Source: Gnetum montanum (lineage: Eukaryota; Streptophyta; Gnetopsida; Gnetales; Gnetaceae). From it: a DNA stretch of 64,000 nucleotides. The stretch spans positions 125,185 to 189,184 of the forward strand of contig MNCI01026966.1 in NCBI GenBank assembly GCA_015680685.1. The letters are read 5' to 3'. The notes under the pieces were generated by a model. That model had not been told where the DNA came from. It searched no databases and was given only the letters and a program-made list of their open reading frames with translations. This document shows, piece by piece, positions 10,988 through 22,802 of this stretch. Both the position numbers and the translations under genes were made by a program. Each line of letters begins with the position of its first letter. Within the stretch, counting starts at the first letter, position 1.

Positions 10988-12250
10988 CTATTAGCATATG
11001 TGACATTGTGACATTGCTAAATTAATTACCAGACCATTTAAAATTTTATTTTTGATAAACTGCAACTCTAATTTGGCCCAAAATCTCTCTTGACACTTGT
11101 CTTAGTGTGCCTTTGTGTCTTTGTTGCCGCGTTCAGTGGACTAGTATGCGATATCAAATGCATCGGCATCAGGCATAGCTGCTATTTCGGATTGCAGGTT
11201 CCAGGAGTGAATGACATTTGTGATTACTGCCTGAAAAATTTTAAATGTGTTCCTTGGGAAAGCCCAGGCCTGTTTGCTGAGGTCACAGCTGGAATATCCT
11301 ATGAATCTCACGCAATGCAATAGTTCCAGGCTTGAAATGATGTGGTTTCTTCACTCCCCCATCACTCGCATTGATTTCCCTGTAGCCCTTGTTGCTGGCT
11401 ACTTTCTTGAATCTGATTCCTTCCCGTGGATTTTCTTGCTGTCTGCGCAAGCCATTGCAAAAACCCTAAGGGTGCGTTCGTACTTTCTGGCAAGGGTTTG
11501 GGCCATCGCACTATGTCGGAATCCACACCATGATGAAATCGTAGACCTGCGCGCTGTGCTCGAACCCTGGGCCTGTGCGCTGTTTTGAAATTTGTACTGC
11601 TTCCTCAGAAAATTGAAGAGGCGCAACGACGCGGGCCGTGGTTTTGATGTAATTTTCAGAATTTTTCCTGCTATGAAAAATACCTTCTTAACTTTTCCAG
11701 AACCGTGTCTGCATCTGTCTCGATGAAATGTCCAGTGTCTGCATCCATAAACAGTCTTTAACGCCTAAATGTTTATCATGGCAAAGACTTTGTTGTGGTG
11801 CAAGAGCTTCTATCTATTTCAGACTGCACAACTTGGAAGATTATTGCTGCCGTAGTTCTATTTGCCCACCAGAGTCTTCTTCCATTCTTTTTTTTGTGTT
11901 TAAAATTTTAAACGTGGATTATGGATAATGTAATTCCTGCCTGCTCCAGAACAAACCTTCAAAATTTGTGAGCAAATTTTGAAACATCATTTAGCAAACA
12001 TCCACCGATATTCTCCCGTTTTGTTATTCACACAATCTGTTGATTTTATTTTTTTAATTTTCATTTCCAATTTTCTTCTCTCATTCTCTACCAATATCCA
12101 AATGATCAATTCCTGAACATATTTCTAACAGTGAAGAATTCCTTGCTTGTCAATTCATTCATTATTGGCACATCATCTCTTGCAATCTTTTATTCACTGT
12201 CTTTCATATGTGCATCATTATTTCCACCAATAATATTATGGTCTCCCCTA
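10988..12250. other. Low-copy-looking insert, GC-richer than surroundings
   Basis: There is no recognised protein. From about 11080 to 11720 the sequence is visibly richer in G+C and CpG (for example GCGCAACGACGCGGGCCG at 11620-11637) than the AT-rich retrotransposon DNA around it. Open frames of 113 codons (plus, 11247-11588) and 75 codons (minus, 11399-11626) exist but match nothing I know. It could be a captured host fragment or a younger insertion. Confidence 0.4.
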
Positions 12251-12589
12251 GATCCCATACCAATGGTATGAAATAACACACTTACACTCTCCCATTCTTA
12301 CAATAATATTTAAAATGAATCTTACTATTCCATGAAATGGCCAAATGTGCCAACAATATTTATATATAAAAAAGAGAAAGAGTAGGTAAGAAATGTTAAA
12401 CGTACAAATGATGGTGTAAAACAAAAATGTGTAAAACAAAAAATATAGAAAAGACTTGAGAAGCCAAGATAATTTTTTTAGCATGGGTAGCAATCTCCCC
12501 AACAACTAAGCTTGGAGGAGGAGATTCAAAAGATGGACCATGGCTGACCACTTGGCAAAGTTGTAGCGACACTGGTTTGGTGTAGTTCA

Positions 12590-13450
12590 TGGAAGGGTTT
12601 TAATTGTTACATGTTGACCAATTTCAATTTTTTGGGTCTTTAAGTTTTTGTATGAGTAGGGCCTTAGATGGAAAGGTCTCAGTAATAATATAAGGTCCCT
12701 CCCATAGTGTTTGAATCTTGGTCCATTGCGACACATGTGTGGGGTTCCAATAGAGAACCTTATCGCCATGTTGAAATGTTACCTTTCGAATCTTAAGGTC
12801 ATGACATTATTTGTTATAGGTCTTATGCATCTCATTTGATGATAGGGGTACTAATCGATTCTCATCTAGTACATTTAAGTTGATGAGCCATTCTCATTAT
12901 GCCAAGGTTAAGTCAAAACCTAAGTCACTTGTAGTGAATAGTGTTCAGAGTTCTACCTGAATTAGGAGCATTGGTAGTTTTCCATACACCAACTCATAAG
13001 GGGACTAGCCTATAGGAAGTTTCAAAGTTGAGTGGTAGGCCCAGAGGGCATCGTTAAGTTTTGTGCTCCAATCCCTCCTATATTTCCTAATCGTCCGAGT
13101 TAGGATCTTTGTAATCTCCTAGTTTGTGACTTCGGCTTGCCCATTAGCTTGGGGGTGATAGGGTGTTGTTAGTTTATGTTTGACTCCTAAACAATGCATG
13201 GGTTTATGAAAAGTAGCACCCATGAAGTGAGTGCCATTATCTGAAATGAGTGCACATNCCATTGAGCATCTCTAAAGAGTGTAGGCCAGTACTATCCTAT
13301 GAGCATGATCTTAATGGTTGTGCACATTCCTACATAATGGCCCCCACAAGAACCCTCATGAGCATCTTGGAGGACATGTAGTTGATCTACATCAGGAACA
13401 CAACATCAAACCAAGCCATCCACACATACCTTGTAAAGGTGTCCATTGAT
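12590..13450 (-). pseudogene. Integrase of element B, with missing middle
   Basis: On the minus strand the zinc-finger half reads CVPDVDQLHVLQDAHEGSCG, GHYVG, then YWPTLFRDAQ (13430-13270). The single N at 13258 follows, and then the core resumes at CALISDNGTHF and TTPYHPQANGQAEVTN (about 13255-13110). The CxxC pair and first catalytic Asp, normally between these blocks, are absent. The second Asp and the Glu are kept. The C-terminal part (DALWAYHSTLK, YELVYGK) runs to about 12590 with stops. Confidence 0.85.
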
Positions 13451-13479
13451 TTTCATGAAGTGCTTGGCTCTATGAAGAA

Positions 13480-14100
13480 ATTGTTATTTCTTCTAATGAT
13501 CCAGCTTCTTTGGTAGCTCTTGTGTAAGAAGATAGGTAAGGATGTCACCAAACCAATTTGATCCTGTGGGCACCTCCTTCACAATTGCTCCAACAAAGAG
13601 GAGTTCATTCAGAAACTAGTCAAAGAGTAGGTGCTCCTCCTCTGTGTTGTCCCATCGTAACCAAGACAAGTGATTAGAAAACATGTTCTTAGTTCCCTTT
13701 TTTTCTACCATAGTAAGATCAAATTCTTGAAGGATGACAAGCTACCATACAACGTGGGGGCTTACCATTGGTTTTTTCATAAGGAACCAAATGGTACTAT
13801 GTTCCATATGCACAAATACCTTGTATCCGAGCACATAGTGTCAGAACTTCTCCAAGGTGAACACCACTACCATTAATTCCTTTTCAGTGGTGGTGTAATT
13901 TAGCTAAGCATCCACAATACTTCGTCTTGCAAAGTGGATGTAATATGGATGCTTCTAGTCATTCAACTGCATGAGCATGATCCCCCAATGCATAATTAGA
14001 TGCATCTATCATGATGTGAAATGATCTGGACCAATCTGGGGCTCGTAGAATTGGAGTCTCCACGAGTTTTTTCTTTAGCATTTGGAATGTAGATTCACAT
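13480..14100 (-). pseudogene. RNase H region of element B
   Basis: Between RT and integrase the minus strand contains the connection that normally follows RNase H (VPTGSNWFGDILTYLLTQEL and LDHQKKQQFLHRAKHFMK at about 13570-13460). Before it is a weakly readable RNase H segment (NHLSWLRWD, 13680-13650). RNase H degrades the RNA strand during reverse transcription. Frameshifts prevent me from placing all catalytic residues. Confidence 0.55.
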
Positions 14101-14960
14101 TCCCTAGTCTAGAAAAATGAAGCATCTTTCTTTGTTAGCTCCACCAATGGCTTGGTGATCTTCAAGAGATTCTTGATGAAGCACCGGTAGTAGCCAGTGT
14201 GTCTAAGGTATGACTAGACATCCCTTACAGTTCCTAGCTGATTGATAATTCCTTGGATAACCCTAATTTTCTCAAGATCTATTCCAATCCCTTCTTGTGA
14301 AATTTGATGCTGCAAAACAATGGCATCTTGAACCATTAGGTGGATCTTTTGGTAGTTAAGCCATAAGTTAGTTTCTACACACTACTTCAAAACTTTCTCA
14401 ACGCAGTCCAAGAATTGCTCGAATGTTGCTCCATAGGTGGAGAAGTCATCCATAAAAACTTCTATACCATTGCTAATTTGCTGCCAGAAGATGCTAAGGA
14501 CAAGACATTAGAAGGTTGTGGGCACATTACAAAGGCCAAAGGGCATCTTCCTGTATGTGAAAGTTCCCCAGGGACTTGTAAACATTGTCTTGGCCTGATC
14601 CTCTGGTGCAATCTGGATTTAGTTATAGCCACTGTAACCATCTAGGAAGCTATAGTAACAATGCCCCAAAATGGTATCCAACACCTGGTCCACAAATGAA
14701 AGTGGAAATGATCCTCAAAGGTTGTCATATTTAATAATCGAAAATCGATAGAAACTCTCCATTTGCCACCTTTTTTTGTTACAATAATGAGTGGGCTAAC
14801 CCACTCGCTATCCAAAATGGGGTAGATGAATTCCACCTTCAGCAATTTTTCAATTTCATCCTTGATGATCTATTTAAGTTTCGGATTCAATTTTCTTACA
14901 GCTACCATCGTGGCTTCATTGAAGGATCGATATAGATTTGATGTTGGCATACCCTAGGAT
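14100..14960 (-). pseudogene. Reverse transcriptase of element B
   Basis: RT copies element RNA into DNA. On the minus strand the order is GIDPRVCQHQIYI (about 14950), a block with SEWVSPLIIVTKKGGKWRVS and IDFR (about 14800-14735), motif A as FLDGYSGYN (about 14655-14629), and the catalytic box FMDDFSTYG (about 14457-14430) followed by EQFLDCVEKVL. These are the Ty3 RT signatures in the correct order. In-frame stops make it non-functional. Confidence 0.85.
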
Positions 14961-15399
14961 CAATCCCTATTAACTTAGGATATGACCATGTGAAGGCAGT
15001 CAACCACTTGTTCACCATCCTTAGCAACTTCTTATTTTTCTCTAGAACAAGAATGACATTGATTATTACTAGCTTACCATTTTTTAGGAATGCATATTCT
15101 AGATTGACCAATAAGGGTTTTAGTTCTAGGGGCTCCTATTTAAAGCTTTCAAGGATCTGTAGCTTTCCCTAATCAATAGCATCATTAGTAGTGAAAAGTT
15201 GTTGATGGACCTATTCCAGTTCGTTCATGCTCCCCATATAGGTACATACAAGGCTCTTAGAGGATTCCATGCATAGGGTGCTGGTATCAGAATCAGCAGT
15301 TAGCCACTGGGTGCCTTCTTGGTTAGTGGCTACTGCGTACAAGCATCGTTGAATTTGTGATTCGACAGCACATCGATTGCATGCTTGAATGGATGTCCA

Positions 15400-15860
15400 C
15401 TTAATGAACCAAATTTTCTGCACATAGTTACACCCGAAGTCACTATACGTGATGCATGGAACACATTTCTTCTCAATCTTTCCAAAAGGATTTTCCTTGG
15501 AAATTTCAAGGGAGATATCTCAGAGTCCCAAACGTTCATCCATTGTGTTGAGCCATGCTCTTCCCGTTATAATTGGGAAGTTCCCCTTGCAATTATCGAC
15601 ATAGATTACTAGGAAATCAATAGGGGAGGATCATCCACAAACAGTGGTCATAATATCTTCTACTAATCCTAAGGGAATAGTAATGGATTGGTTTGCCAAC
15701 TTGAGCCGAACATTTCTTTTCTTGAATGGAGGAAGGTTCCAAGTATTATACATATCATGGAAAATCAGGATGACACCTGATCCTAAATCCAAAAGAGCTA
15801 TGCATGGCTTGTTCCCTGCTACTTGAAGGTATATGAAGGGGCTTCCTGGATTAGCCAATT
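15400..15860 (-). pseudogene. Aspartic protease of element B
   Basis: Protease cleaves the Gag-Pol polyprotein. The minus frame at 15858-15631 reads GNKPCIALLDLGSGV, the active-site loop (usual D-T/L-G-A/S). Later comes KLANQSITIPLGLVEDI, and then the flap-side block PIITGRAWLNT (about 15570). One catalytic Asp is present. The frame breaks after 15631. Confidence 0.75.
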
Positions 15861-16269
15861 TCTAAGGGAGATGACCCACCTTGATTCAGTCCATCAAGGC
15901 ATGTATTAACATGATGGTTTGCACATTGGAAGGCATTTGGTTCAAAGGTTTCTTGAAGGATTAAGTGTCAGATGCAATTGGAGATGCAGGGGCATTGGTC
16001 GAAGGTGAGTGTGAGGGGTGTGTTTAGGTTATTAAGCTAGAAAAAGGGATGTTTTCATGGTTTTGATTCTGACCCGCTCACCTGAGACACCTGTTGTAAA
16101 TTAACGACCCTCATGGCATACATTGCTATGGCTATGGAGGTATTTCTCCTTGCATGGGAAGAGTAGGAGGTAGCTAAGTTGAGGGCTGATGGGTAGGTGT
16201 GGTAGAAGAAAGTGGTAGAGGATAGTGCAGATGTGGGTTTTCCCTCCTAGGTGACGGAGATTGGGCCAG

Positions 16270-18440
16270 AAAGTATTCTAGAGGGTAGTAATGATTTTTG
16301 AAGGTTGCATGACTATAAGAGTCCTATGGGGAGATTGGCTGCTGAACGTAGTATCCATAGGGATCTGGCTACCAGTAAGGGTATTATTGCCTTGGGGGTG
16401 GCATCCCCCATGACTGTGGGTGTTGCCATTATTGGTAGTACTCATACAGTTGCGACGGAGCTCCACATGGATAATATCCCTATTGCTAGTGGAACTGCCT
16501 AAAATTTCCTTGGGGATAAGGCAATCTCCAAGGTTTTTGCATTTTTTTAAGTGAGAATTTAGAGTGTACACCCTAGACTCTTGCCAATGTGACACTGCGG
16601 GGCAACACCCCTTAGGGTGTTCATACTGGCATATGTCACATTCATCGTCTTCCTTGGTATCAGAGTCTGCAACTTGTTCTATTGCAACAACTTTGCCCTT
16701 ACCTTTATGGTAGGTACATTCAGCTTCTTTCCTCCTTTGTCAATCCCAATCATTACTCTATTCTTTGGATTCTTCTGCAATTTTTATAATAGTTTGGAAT
16801 TTTTCATCCAAAGAATCCCACATCTTGTCCACCTTGAATGAAATTTTAGAAGTGAATTTTTGTATGGGCAAGATCTTTCTGTTCACCGCTACATCCAATG
16901 GTGATTCCCCCTCATCTTCATAGAATCAAACTTCCCTCTTTTCGATGGAAGGGTCCCGATTATATTCCTCTGCACTTTACAATTTTGTAGTTCTTCCTCT
17001 TCCTTGGCTACCTACTCAATTAATTTTTGAAGCTTATGAGCCCTTAACTTGGATAGCCATCCTTGAGCATATATGCCAAGGGTCCTTGTTTTGAAACAAA
17101 GCCCATCTATAACATGGTAGAGCTATTCCCTCTAAGAGTATCCATGACCAAGGCATCAATGCAACAACAAGTAATATCTACTCATGGCTACATCCAAGGG
17201 TTCATGGCTACATTGTTTCCACCCCCTAAATTTGTTTTATTAGATTGGACACTTTAGAGTAAGTTTGGTATTTGTCATTGAAGAGCTCTAGCATCGTACT
17301 CCATCGCCTGATTGATTCTGGCTCCAAAGACCAGTACCAACTTTCTGCTTCCTTGATGAGTATTTGGGGAAATAGCTTGCATTTCTGCCATTCATTTTCA
17401 ATATTCTGTAGGATGCAGGCATCATGAAATGCTTGTAGGTGAGTCTGTGGATCACAATTATATCCCCCTTCAAATTTGGGAATGTTGTTCATATCAAGAT
17501 ACTTGATCCAGCTATCTCTCAATTGCTTGGTGGGTATGTGAACTGCCTTTGCTATGTTGAGCATGCTTCAAGTGGTAAGCAGTGGTTCATCAAAGTCATG
17601 GTCCCAATGATGGCCATGGTGTCTATGATGGTTTTTTCTACCCCTCCTTTCATGATGATGAGCCTCTTGTGACTATCCATGCCCTTGATCACAACATTCC
17701 CATCGATTTCCTCGATCATGTCAATCTCTGTGATCACCATCATCATGATCCCTCCTACGACAGTTGTAGTCAAATTCAAAACCTGATTAAGCTAAGGTGG
17801 AAAGGGAGGAATGAGAGGAGGGGGAGGATTACCACCCCCACAGTGTTGATCACCTCCTCTTCCATGATGACAACCTTGATCTTCACATCCATATTCACCT
17901 TTACAATGATCTCCTTCATGAGATCCCTCATCATCCTAGAACTCTCAATCACTTAAACCTTTACTCTGTATGATGGATCGGATGTTCTGACATGGGGGTA
18001 GAGATGTGAAAGAACAAGAACCATGAGGAACATGTTCCTCATCATCATGTGGGGCATGCAAGGGTAAATGGTTACTAGACCATTTTTCCTTTGCTTGTTC
18101 ATGGTCTTTTTCCTACTGTAGGTCCCATTTACGCTGTGCCTTATTTGGATGATAGTCTCGATAATCATGATCCTCCATCATGTACTCCACGTCTCAGTCC
18201 TGGATGCCCAATCTAGTAAGAGTTTGGAGTAGCATTCCAAGAGCTGATCGATCAGGGGACGATGTAATTTTACCCTCCATGTTTCACCATCGCAACTACT
18301 CATCCTGATGCTGGATGAAGGTGAAGTTGGATATATACTCATCTAGATGCGTATACACCACCCGACATTCCTGGGGCACTTGTGGGTTGGATTTGTCTTG
18401 CCTATGAGAAGAATACATACTAGTGTTAAACAAAAAATAA
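16270..18440 (-). pseudogene. gag of element B
   Basis: Gag forms the virus-like particle. On the minus strand a basic N-terminal part (about 18400-17950) leads to the capsid core at 17564-17226 (LDMNNIPKFEGGYNCDPQTH, then LFPQILIKEAESWYW and WSTMLELFNDKYQ). A zinc-knuckle-like ECDICQYEHPKGCCP lies near 16650-16605. A Ser/His-rich tail follows at 16595-16278. The same core occurs in elements C (38082-38462) and D (44638-44826), so the three are one family. Confidence 0.85.
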
Positions 18441-18559
18441 CTTGGTGTACCTTACTCTTACCTAAGTCTCCTAATGTAAGTAGATTTTGACGTAATGGGT
18501 CCATTCCAACTAAGTGAGTGATGATCTTGCTAAGACTAGATAGCGCATGTGAGACTAAT

Positions 18560-18580
18560 AGTCCCTGGCAATGGTGTTGA
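18560..18580 (-). other. Primer-binding site of element B (degenerate)
   Basis: Directly inside the 5' LTR the minus strand reads TCAACACCATTGCCAGGGA. This resembles the tRNA-Asp-type site TTGGCACCATTGCCGGGGA of element D, with mutations at the first bases. Confidence 0.6.
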
Positions 18581-19461
18581 TGATGAACGGTGAGGTACCC
18601 CTACGTCCAACCATACGAACCACGAGCGTTCACATCCAATCTAGTTGAATTCTAAAGACTACGAGCACTTATGAACAGTATTCTAGCCATCAAAATCCTA
18701 GTTAGAATGGTCGTTGTCCTCTCAACCTCACTTGTAACATTCTAGAACAATGGTAAAGTGAGACTGAGGCATATGATTTTTATATGTTTTCTTTTAGTTG
18801 TAATATCTAATTCTTTTAATATAGAGAGTAAAAGGCAAGAAAATTTAAAATTCCACTACTCTATCACTTGACTACTCCTAGAATAAGTAGTTGTTCCCAT
18901 CCTTCATGCACATCTCGAGCATGTCCTAATCGCTACTAGGTTGCGAGACATTAAGTGTCACTAGGTTGCCAAGTGTCAGACATATGTTCGAGGTGCTCGT
19001 GCTTATGTGTTCTCCTTGACTACAAAAGTGTATTGTAACTATAAAATGATAATAAAATCATGAGAATTATCAAAGTATTCAAATATTAATGCTTAAGTAA
19101 TCTAGTCCAAATGCTGCAAGGAATATCCAAAAAGCTTGTCTTTATTATCATTCATGCCAATGGGCTTAGGTACATTAGCGCTTGAATAAAGAGCTGTACA
19201 CTCTTCAAACTCCTTCTACAGGTACTTGGAAAATAGTCTAACTCCTATGGGAACAAACTACAAGAGCTTCACTACAATTTGAACAAAAGGTACCATAAAT
19301 GTGGTGGGTGCACACATATTTAAAACAGAAAATGAACTTTGCATTGACAAGGCCACGTCAACACCTGGAAAGATGCATCAATGGGATCATGTCAATGTGG
19401 CCACATTAATGAGGCTTCATCGACACAGCCCGGTTGACGTAGTGGACTAGATGCTTCATTA
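18581..19461 (-). repeat. 5' LTR of element B
   Basis: Partner of 4563-5443. A weaker TATA-like TTTTAAATATG lies at about 19314-19324 on the minus strand. The right end ATTA is followed by the target duplication GAGAT at 19462-19466. Confidence 0.9.
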
Positions 19462-19466
19462 GAGAT

Positions 19467-20629
19467 ATAGCCTATTCAACATACCACAACAATAGTTGGT
19501 CCATCTAGAGCCTATGAATTTAGAAATGCATTAGATTTGTAAGAGCTAGTATGATATCTAGCACATGCAAAAGAGAAGCTTATCCCTTACTCATAGGAAC
19601 CATTTATAGGGGTATCTAAGTAGGGGAAGTATTTTGTAAGACTCTCCTAGCAGTTTTACATTAATGACCCTCTACAAAATTTTGAGCAACAAGCCATGGA
19701 TAGCATTTTTGGTGTGAAAGCTTAGTTGGAATAACCCATTCCCAAGACATATCAGTGTAGAGCCACTTCATCATCCTTTTGGTAGTTCCCATCTCATGAT
19801 AGTCTTCCTACCTCTACACACTTTCAAGTGAAGCTTTGACCTATGTATGCCCTAGTTGCAATGCCATTTGATGATGATGATGATGACATCCAGTAGATCT
19901 CACACTCCAACACTAGCAATGATGATGGGAAAAAGAAGACCTACAAGCCTAGTCATGTGACCTCTAACTCCAATAATTACATAGAGGTTATTGATTAGTA
20001 GGTAGATGGTTATCACCTCCTTTTAGGTAATGTCCAAAAAGGGAAAGAGTTTTTGGTGTGAACTTGGTTGATATTTTATTAATCAACTTTGAGGTTGGGT
20101 ATGATGGAGACTATATCTATGTCAAGGATACATGTACTTTCTTTTACATGGTTATGACATGGCTATATTTTTTTTTATGACATGGTTATCATTATATATG
20201 TTGTTATAAGGATTTTATGAGGACATGCTATAGGACATTTTGAGAAGGTTATGCTACTATGATATGAGGACATGCTTTTTTAATTTTAATCTCTTGAAAC
20301 ATCATGCCTTCAATTTAAGTGGTGGTTTATATAGTAGTATTTTGGCCACATATTTTTTTTAGATGTGGTATGCATATTGAATTCATCATAGATATTTATT
20401 TGACAAGATCATAAGGTTTTCTTCTTGGTATTTTTGGGTAATCAATGCAAAGATGATTATGTGAACACCATCCCTTGACTCATCTTATTTTCCTTAGCTT
20501 ATTGTAATAGAGATTTAATTTACATTTTCTTATCTAACTTTAGAAATATTTTAAACAAATATGTTTGTTATTGCTTTTCTACTAACCCATTGTTCAAGTT
20601 TTGGACATCACCAAAAAGGGGAAGATTAT
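19467..20629 (+). other. 3' interior of a copia-like element
   Basis: This continues the sequence interrupted by element B. It has no intact ORF. Its end reads GTTCAAGTTTTGGACATCAC and then CAAAAAGGGGAAGATTA, closely resembling the conserved 3' interior and polypurine tract of SIRE/Maximus-type Ty1/copia elements as I remember them. Confidence 0.55.
20610..20629 (+). other. Copia-type polypurine tract
   Basis: CCAAAAAGGGGAAGATTAT immediately precedes TGACTTTTTTGG, the likely start of the 3' LTR. Confidence 0.65.
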
Positions 20630-21940
20630 TGACTTTTTTGGTGTGTCAAAACCTTGGAAATGGAGAACTTTTTAATGTGTTTTCTAAGACTCTTAAAGAC
20701 CTAAGAAATATGAAATTGGCATATCAATAAGAACAAGAAATGGGAAGAACTCGAAATTCCTTCATGCAAAGATTACAGGAGAAAATGCAAGGAACTAGAG
20801 AAGATCATGAGTATAGAAGATGTATTAATCTAAGAGAAGACATCTTGAAACTTGACAAGGCATCTCAAGATGATGAAATATGTCTCTACCAAGATCCCAG
20901 ATCTTAGTTAAGATATCTCACATAAATCCAAGATGTATTACATTTTCATGATATATCTTATGCCAAGCTAATATGTCTCAAAAAATATGTCTCATAATCC
21001 AAGGAGACATCTTACTCCTATACAAGATGCTTAGAATCCAAATAAAAGGTCTCTCTTGCAAGTTTTCGAACATAGTGAGACATCCCATGTCACAAGTAAG
21101 ACATCTCAAGTAGCCATTTCTAGCCATTGCAAAAATTCCAAAAAGCAAATGGAGGAGATCAAACCTATAATTAATGACAAACTCAAGAGCAAAGTGTGAG
21201 ACAAGTGAGCAAGCCTTGGATATATCATTGTAAAGTTTGAATCCTTATCACCTCTATCTTTTGATGTGTTGAGCAAGCATTATACATATCTTTATAAATC
21301 TAAAAAACTCATCTATCCATTTTTCACTATATTTTGTATTGATCTTGAAAGCAAGGAATCTAAAGAGATCTTTCAATTTTTCCTTGTTCCTTATTTCAAT
21401 CATGCCATGAGGGGCTATGTATATTGATGATACACACTCTTTGTAAAAAAATTAAGGGGTTGAATGTATTTCTTAAGGGAAAACATTCTTGGTAAAGCTT
21501 GAGAACTTGTGAGGACCTTGAAATGTTGGATGTGTTTCTTAAGGAAAAGCATCCTTTGTAAAGCTTGACAGCTTATAAAGACCTAAGTGTCTAATTTCCC
21601 TAAGGGATTTGATGTGTCTCTTAAGAAAAAACATCCTTTAGAAAGCTTGAAATCTTATTTAAGACCTAAGGATCTGATTAGCCTAAGGGGTTGGTTGAGA
21701 TTTTTTGAGGGAAATCATCCTTGAAGCTTGAGAACTTGTTGAGATCTAAGTGCTTGTTATAATTGAAACTTTTTACAAGTTGTGATGTCCTTGAAACCAC
21801 ATTTTGAGAAACAAAGTACAGAGGTATGAAAGGATTCTATCCTTCAAGTATGACAGTACCCAAGTTGGGGAACCATGTGAATCTGCAATGTTAAAAGTTA
21901 GGCATTATGTGGATTGAACTTATTCACATCCCTCAAAGTT
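20630..21940 (+). repeat. 3' LTR of copia-like element
   Basis: Starts TGACTTTTTTGG after the polypurine tract. It is rich in AAGACATCT/GACATCTC words (20820-21110) and contains the four-copy repeat at 21455-21760. Its right end is uncertain because another LTR (21962-22802) follows. Confidence 0.5.
21455..21760 (+). repeat. Tandem repeat of about 80 bp, four diverged copies
   Basis: Units carry GTGTTTCTTAAGGAAAAGCA, then TCCTTTGTAAAGCTTGA, then GAACTTGT..AGACCTAAG. Copies begin near 21461, 21528, 21608 and 21692. Confidence 0.8.
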
Positions 21941-21961
21941 CTTGATCTTCAAAAATGCCAA

Positions 21962-22802
21962 TGATGAGTGGTAGAGGATTCTAACACTCAACCATACAAG
22001 TCACAAATATTCACATGTGATCAAATCATAATCCATGAATGAACAACATAAGTATACTAGTGAGTTGATAAGAAGTTCGTGATCATTATCTTCTCACTCA
22101 AAGCTAGTAAAGTGTATAATGTATGATTTAACTCTTAGTGAGGTATATGATTAAATGATGTTGTATGACTCTAATTATGTTACAAGTAAACATAATGAAA
22201 GTAATTATAGATCCTATATCTAAGTGCAATAGAAATATAAAACTATTCTAGCCTATTAGTAATAAGTATATGTTCCTAGTTTTTTGTACACATTTTGGGC
22301 TAATGTAATTATTACTTGGGATTACAAAGCAACTTTACTACTGAGTGAATCATGCAAAATTACTGCTGAGTTACCAAACAATTACACTTTACACTTGGAA
22401 CCAATCATACTCATTCCACCTTACAAATGAACATGGTAATATTCAATGACTTAGGAAATGCAAATGACATAGTAAAAATAACAACATAGGAAAGTAAATC
22501 TATTCTATGTGATATGCTACAATGATGAAGAAAAATCTCAATCTTTATTTTTGTTCATGAATTGTATCCAGAAACAATCCACTCAAATAAAGATGACATA
22601 CAACTATTAATCACTACATTGCGGGCATTTACAACTAACTCTAAATTTATGGAAATAAACTACAAGTATTTTTCTAAGTATGGATAAAGCTCTACTCTTA
22701 ACACGATAGTGGGCTTGTATTTATAGGCATGACCATGGCCCACTACATCATATATTGACTAGGATATCATAATCCTTAACCAAAAAAGTGTTTCATTAAT
22801 CA
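21962..22802 (-). repeat. LTR remnant related to elements B, C and D
   Basis: It begins TGATGAGTGGTAGAGG..AACCATACAAGTC, like the LTRs at 4563 and 38993. A minus-strand TATA box, CCTATAAATAC, lies at 22717-22727. The right end near 22802 (AATCA) fits the family's TGAT start. TTGGCATTTTTG at its left edge looks like a damaged primer site, so it may be a 5' LTR whose interior was lost. Confidence 0.65.

Larger units (their letters stand above)
4563..19461 (-). mobile_element. Full-length Ty3-type LTR retrotransposon, degenerate (element B)
   Basis: The element has two LTRs of about 880 bp (4563-5443 and 18581-19461) starting TGATGA and ending near ATCA/ATTA on the plus strand. It is bounded by the same 5-bp duplication, GAGAT (4558-4562 and 19462-19466). 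Read on the minus strand the order is 5' LTR, primer-binding site, gag, protease, RT, RNase H, integrase, an extra ORF, polypurine tract, 3' LTR. That is the Ty3 order. All ORFs carry stops or frameshifts. The 13.1 kb interior is enlarged by the extra ORF and by probable later insertions at 8.7-12.2 kb, including an assembly gap. Confidence 0.9.

Noticed and set aside
17582-17956. 124-codon plus-strand frame rich in His, Asp and Thr
   Set aside because: It is antisense to gag of element B and reflects low-complexity codons.
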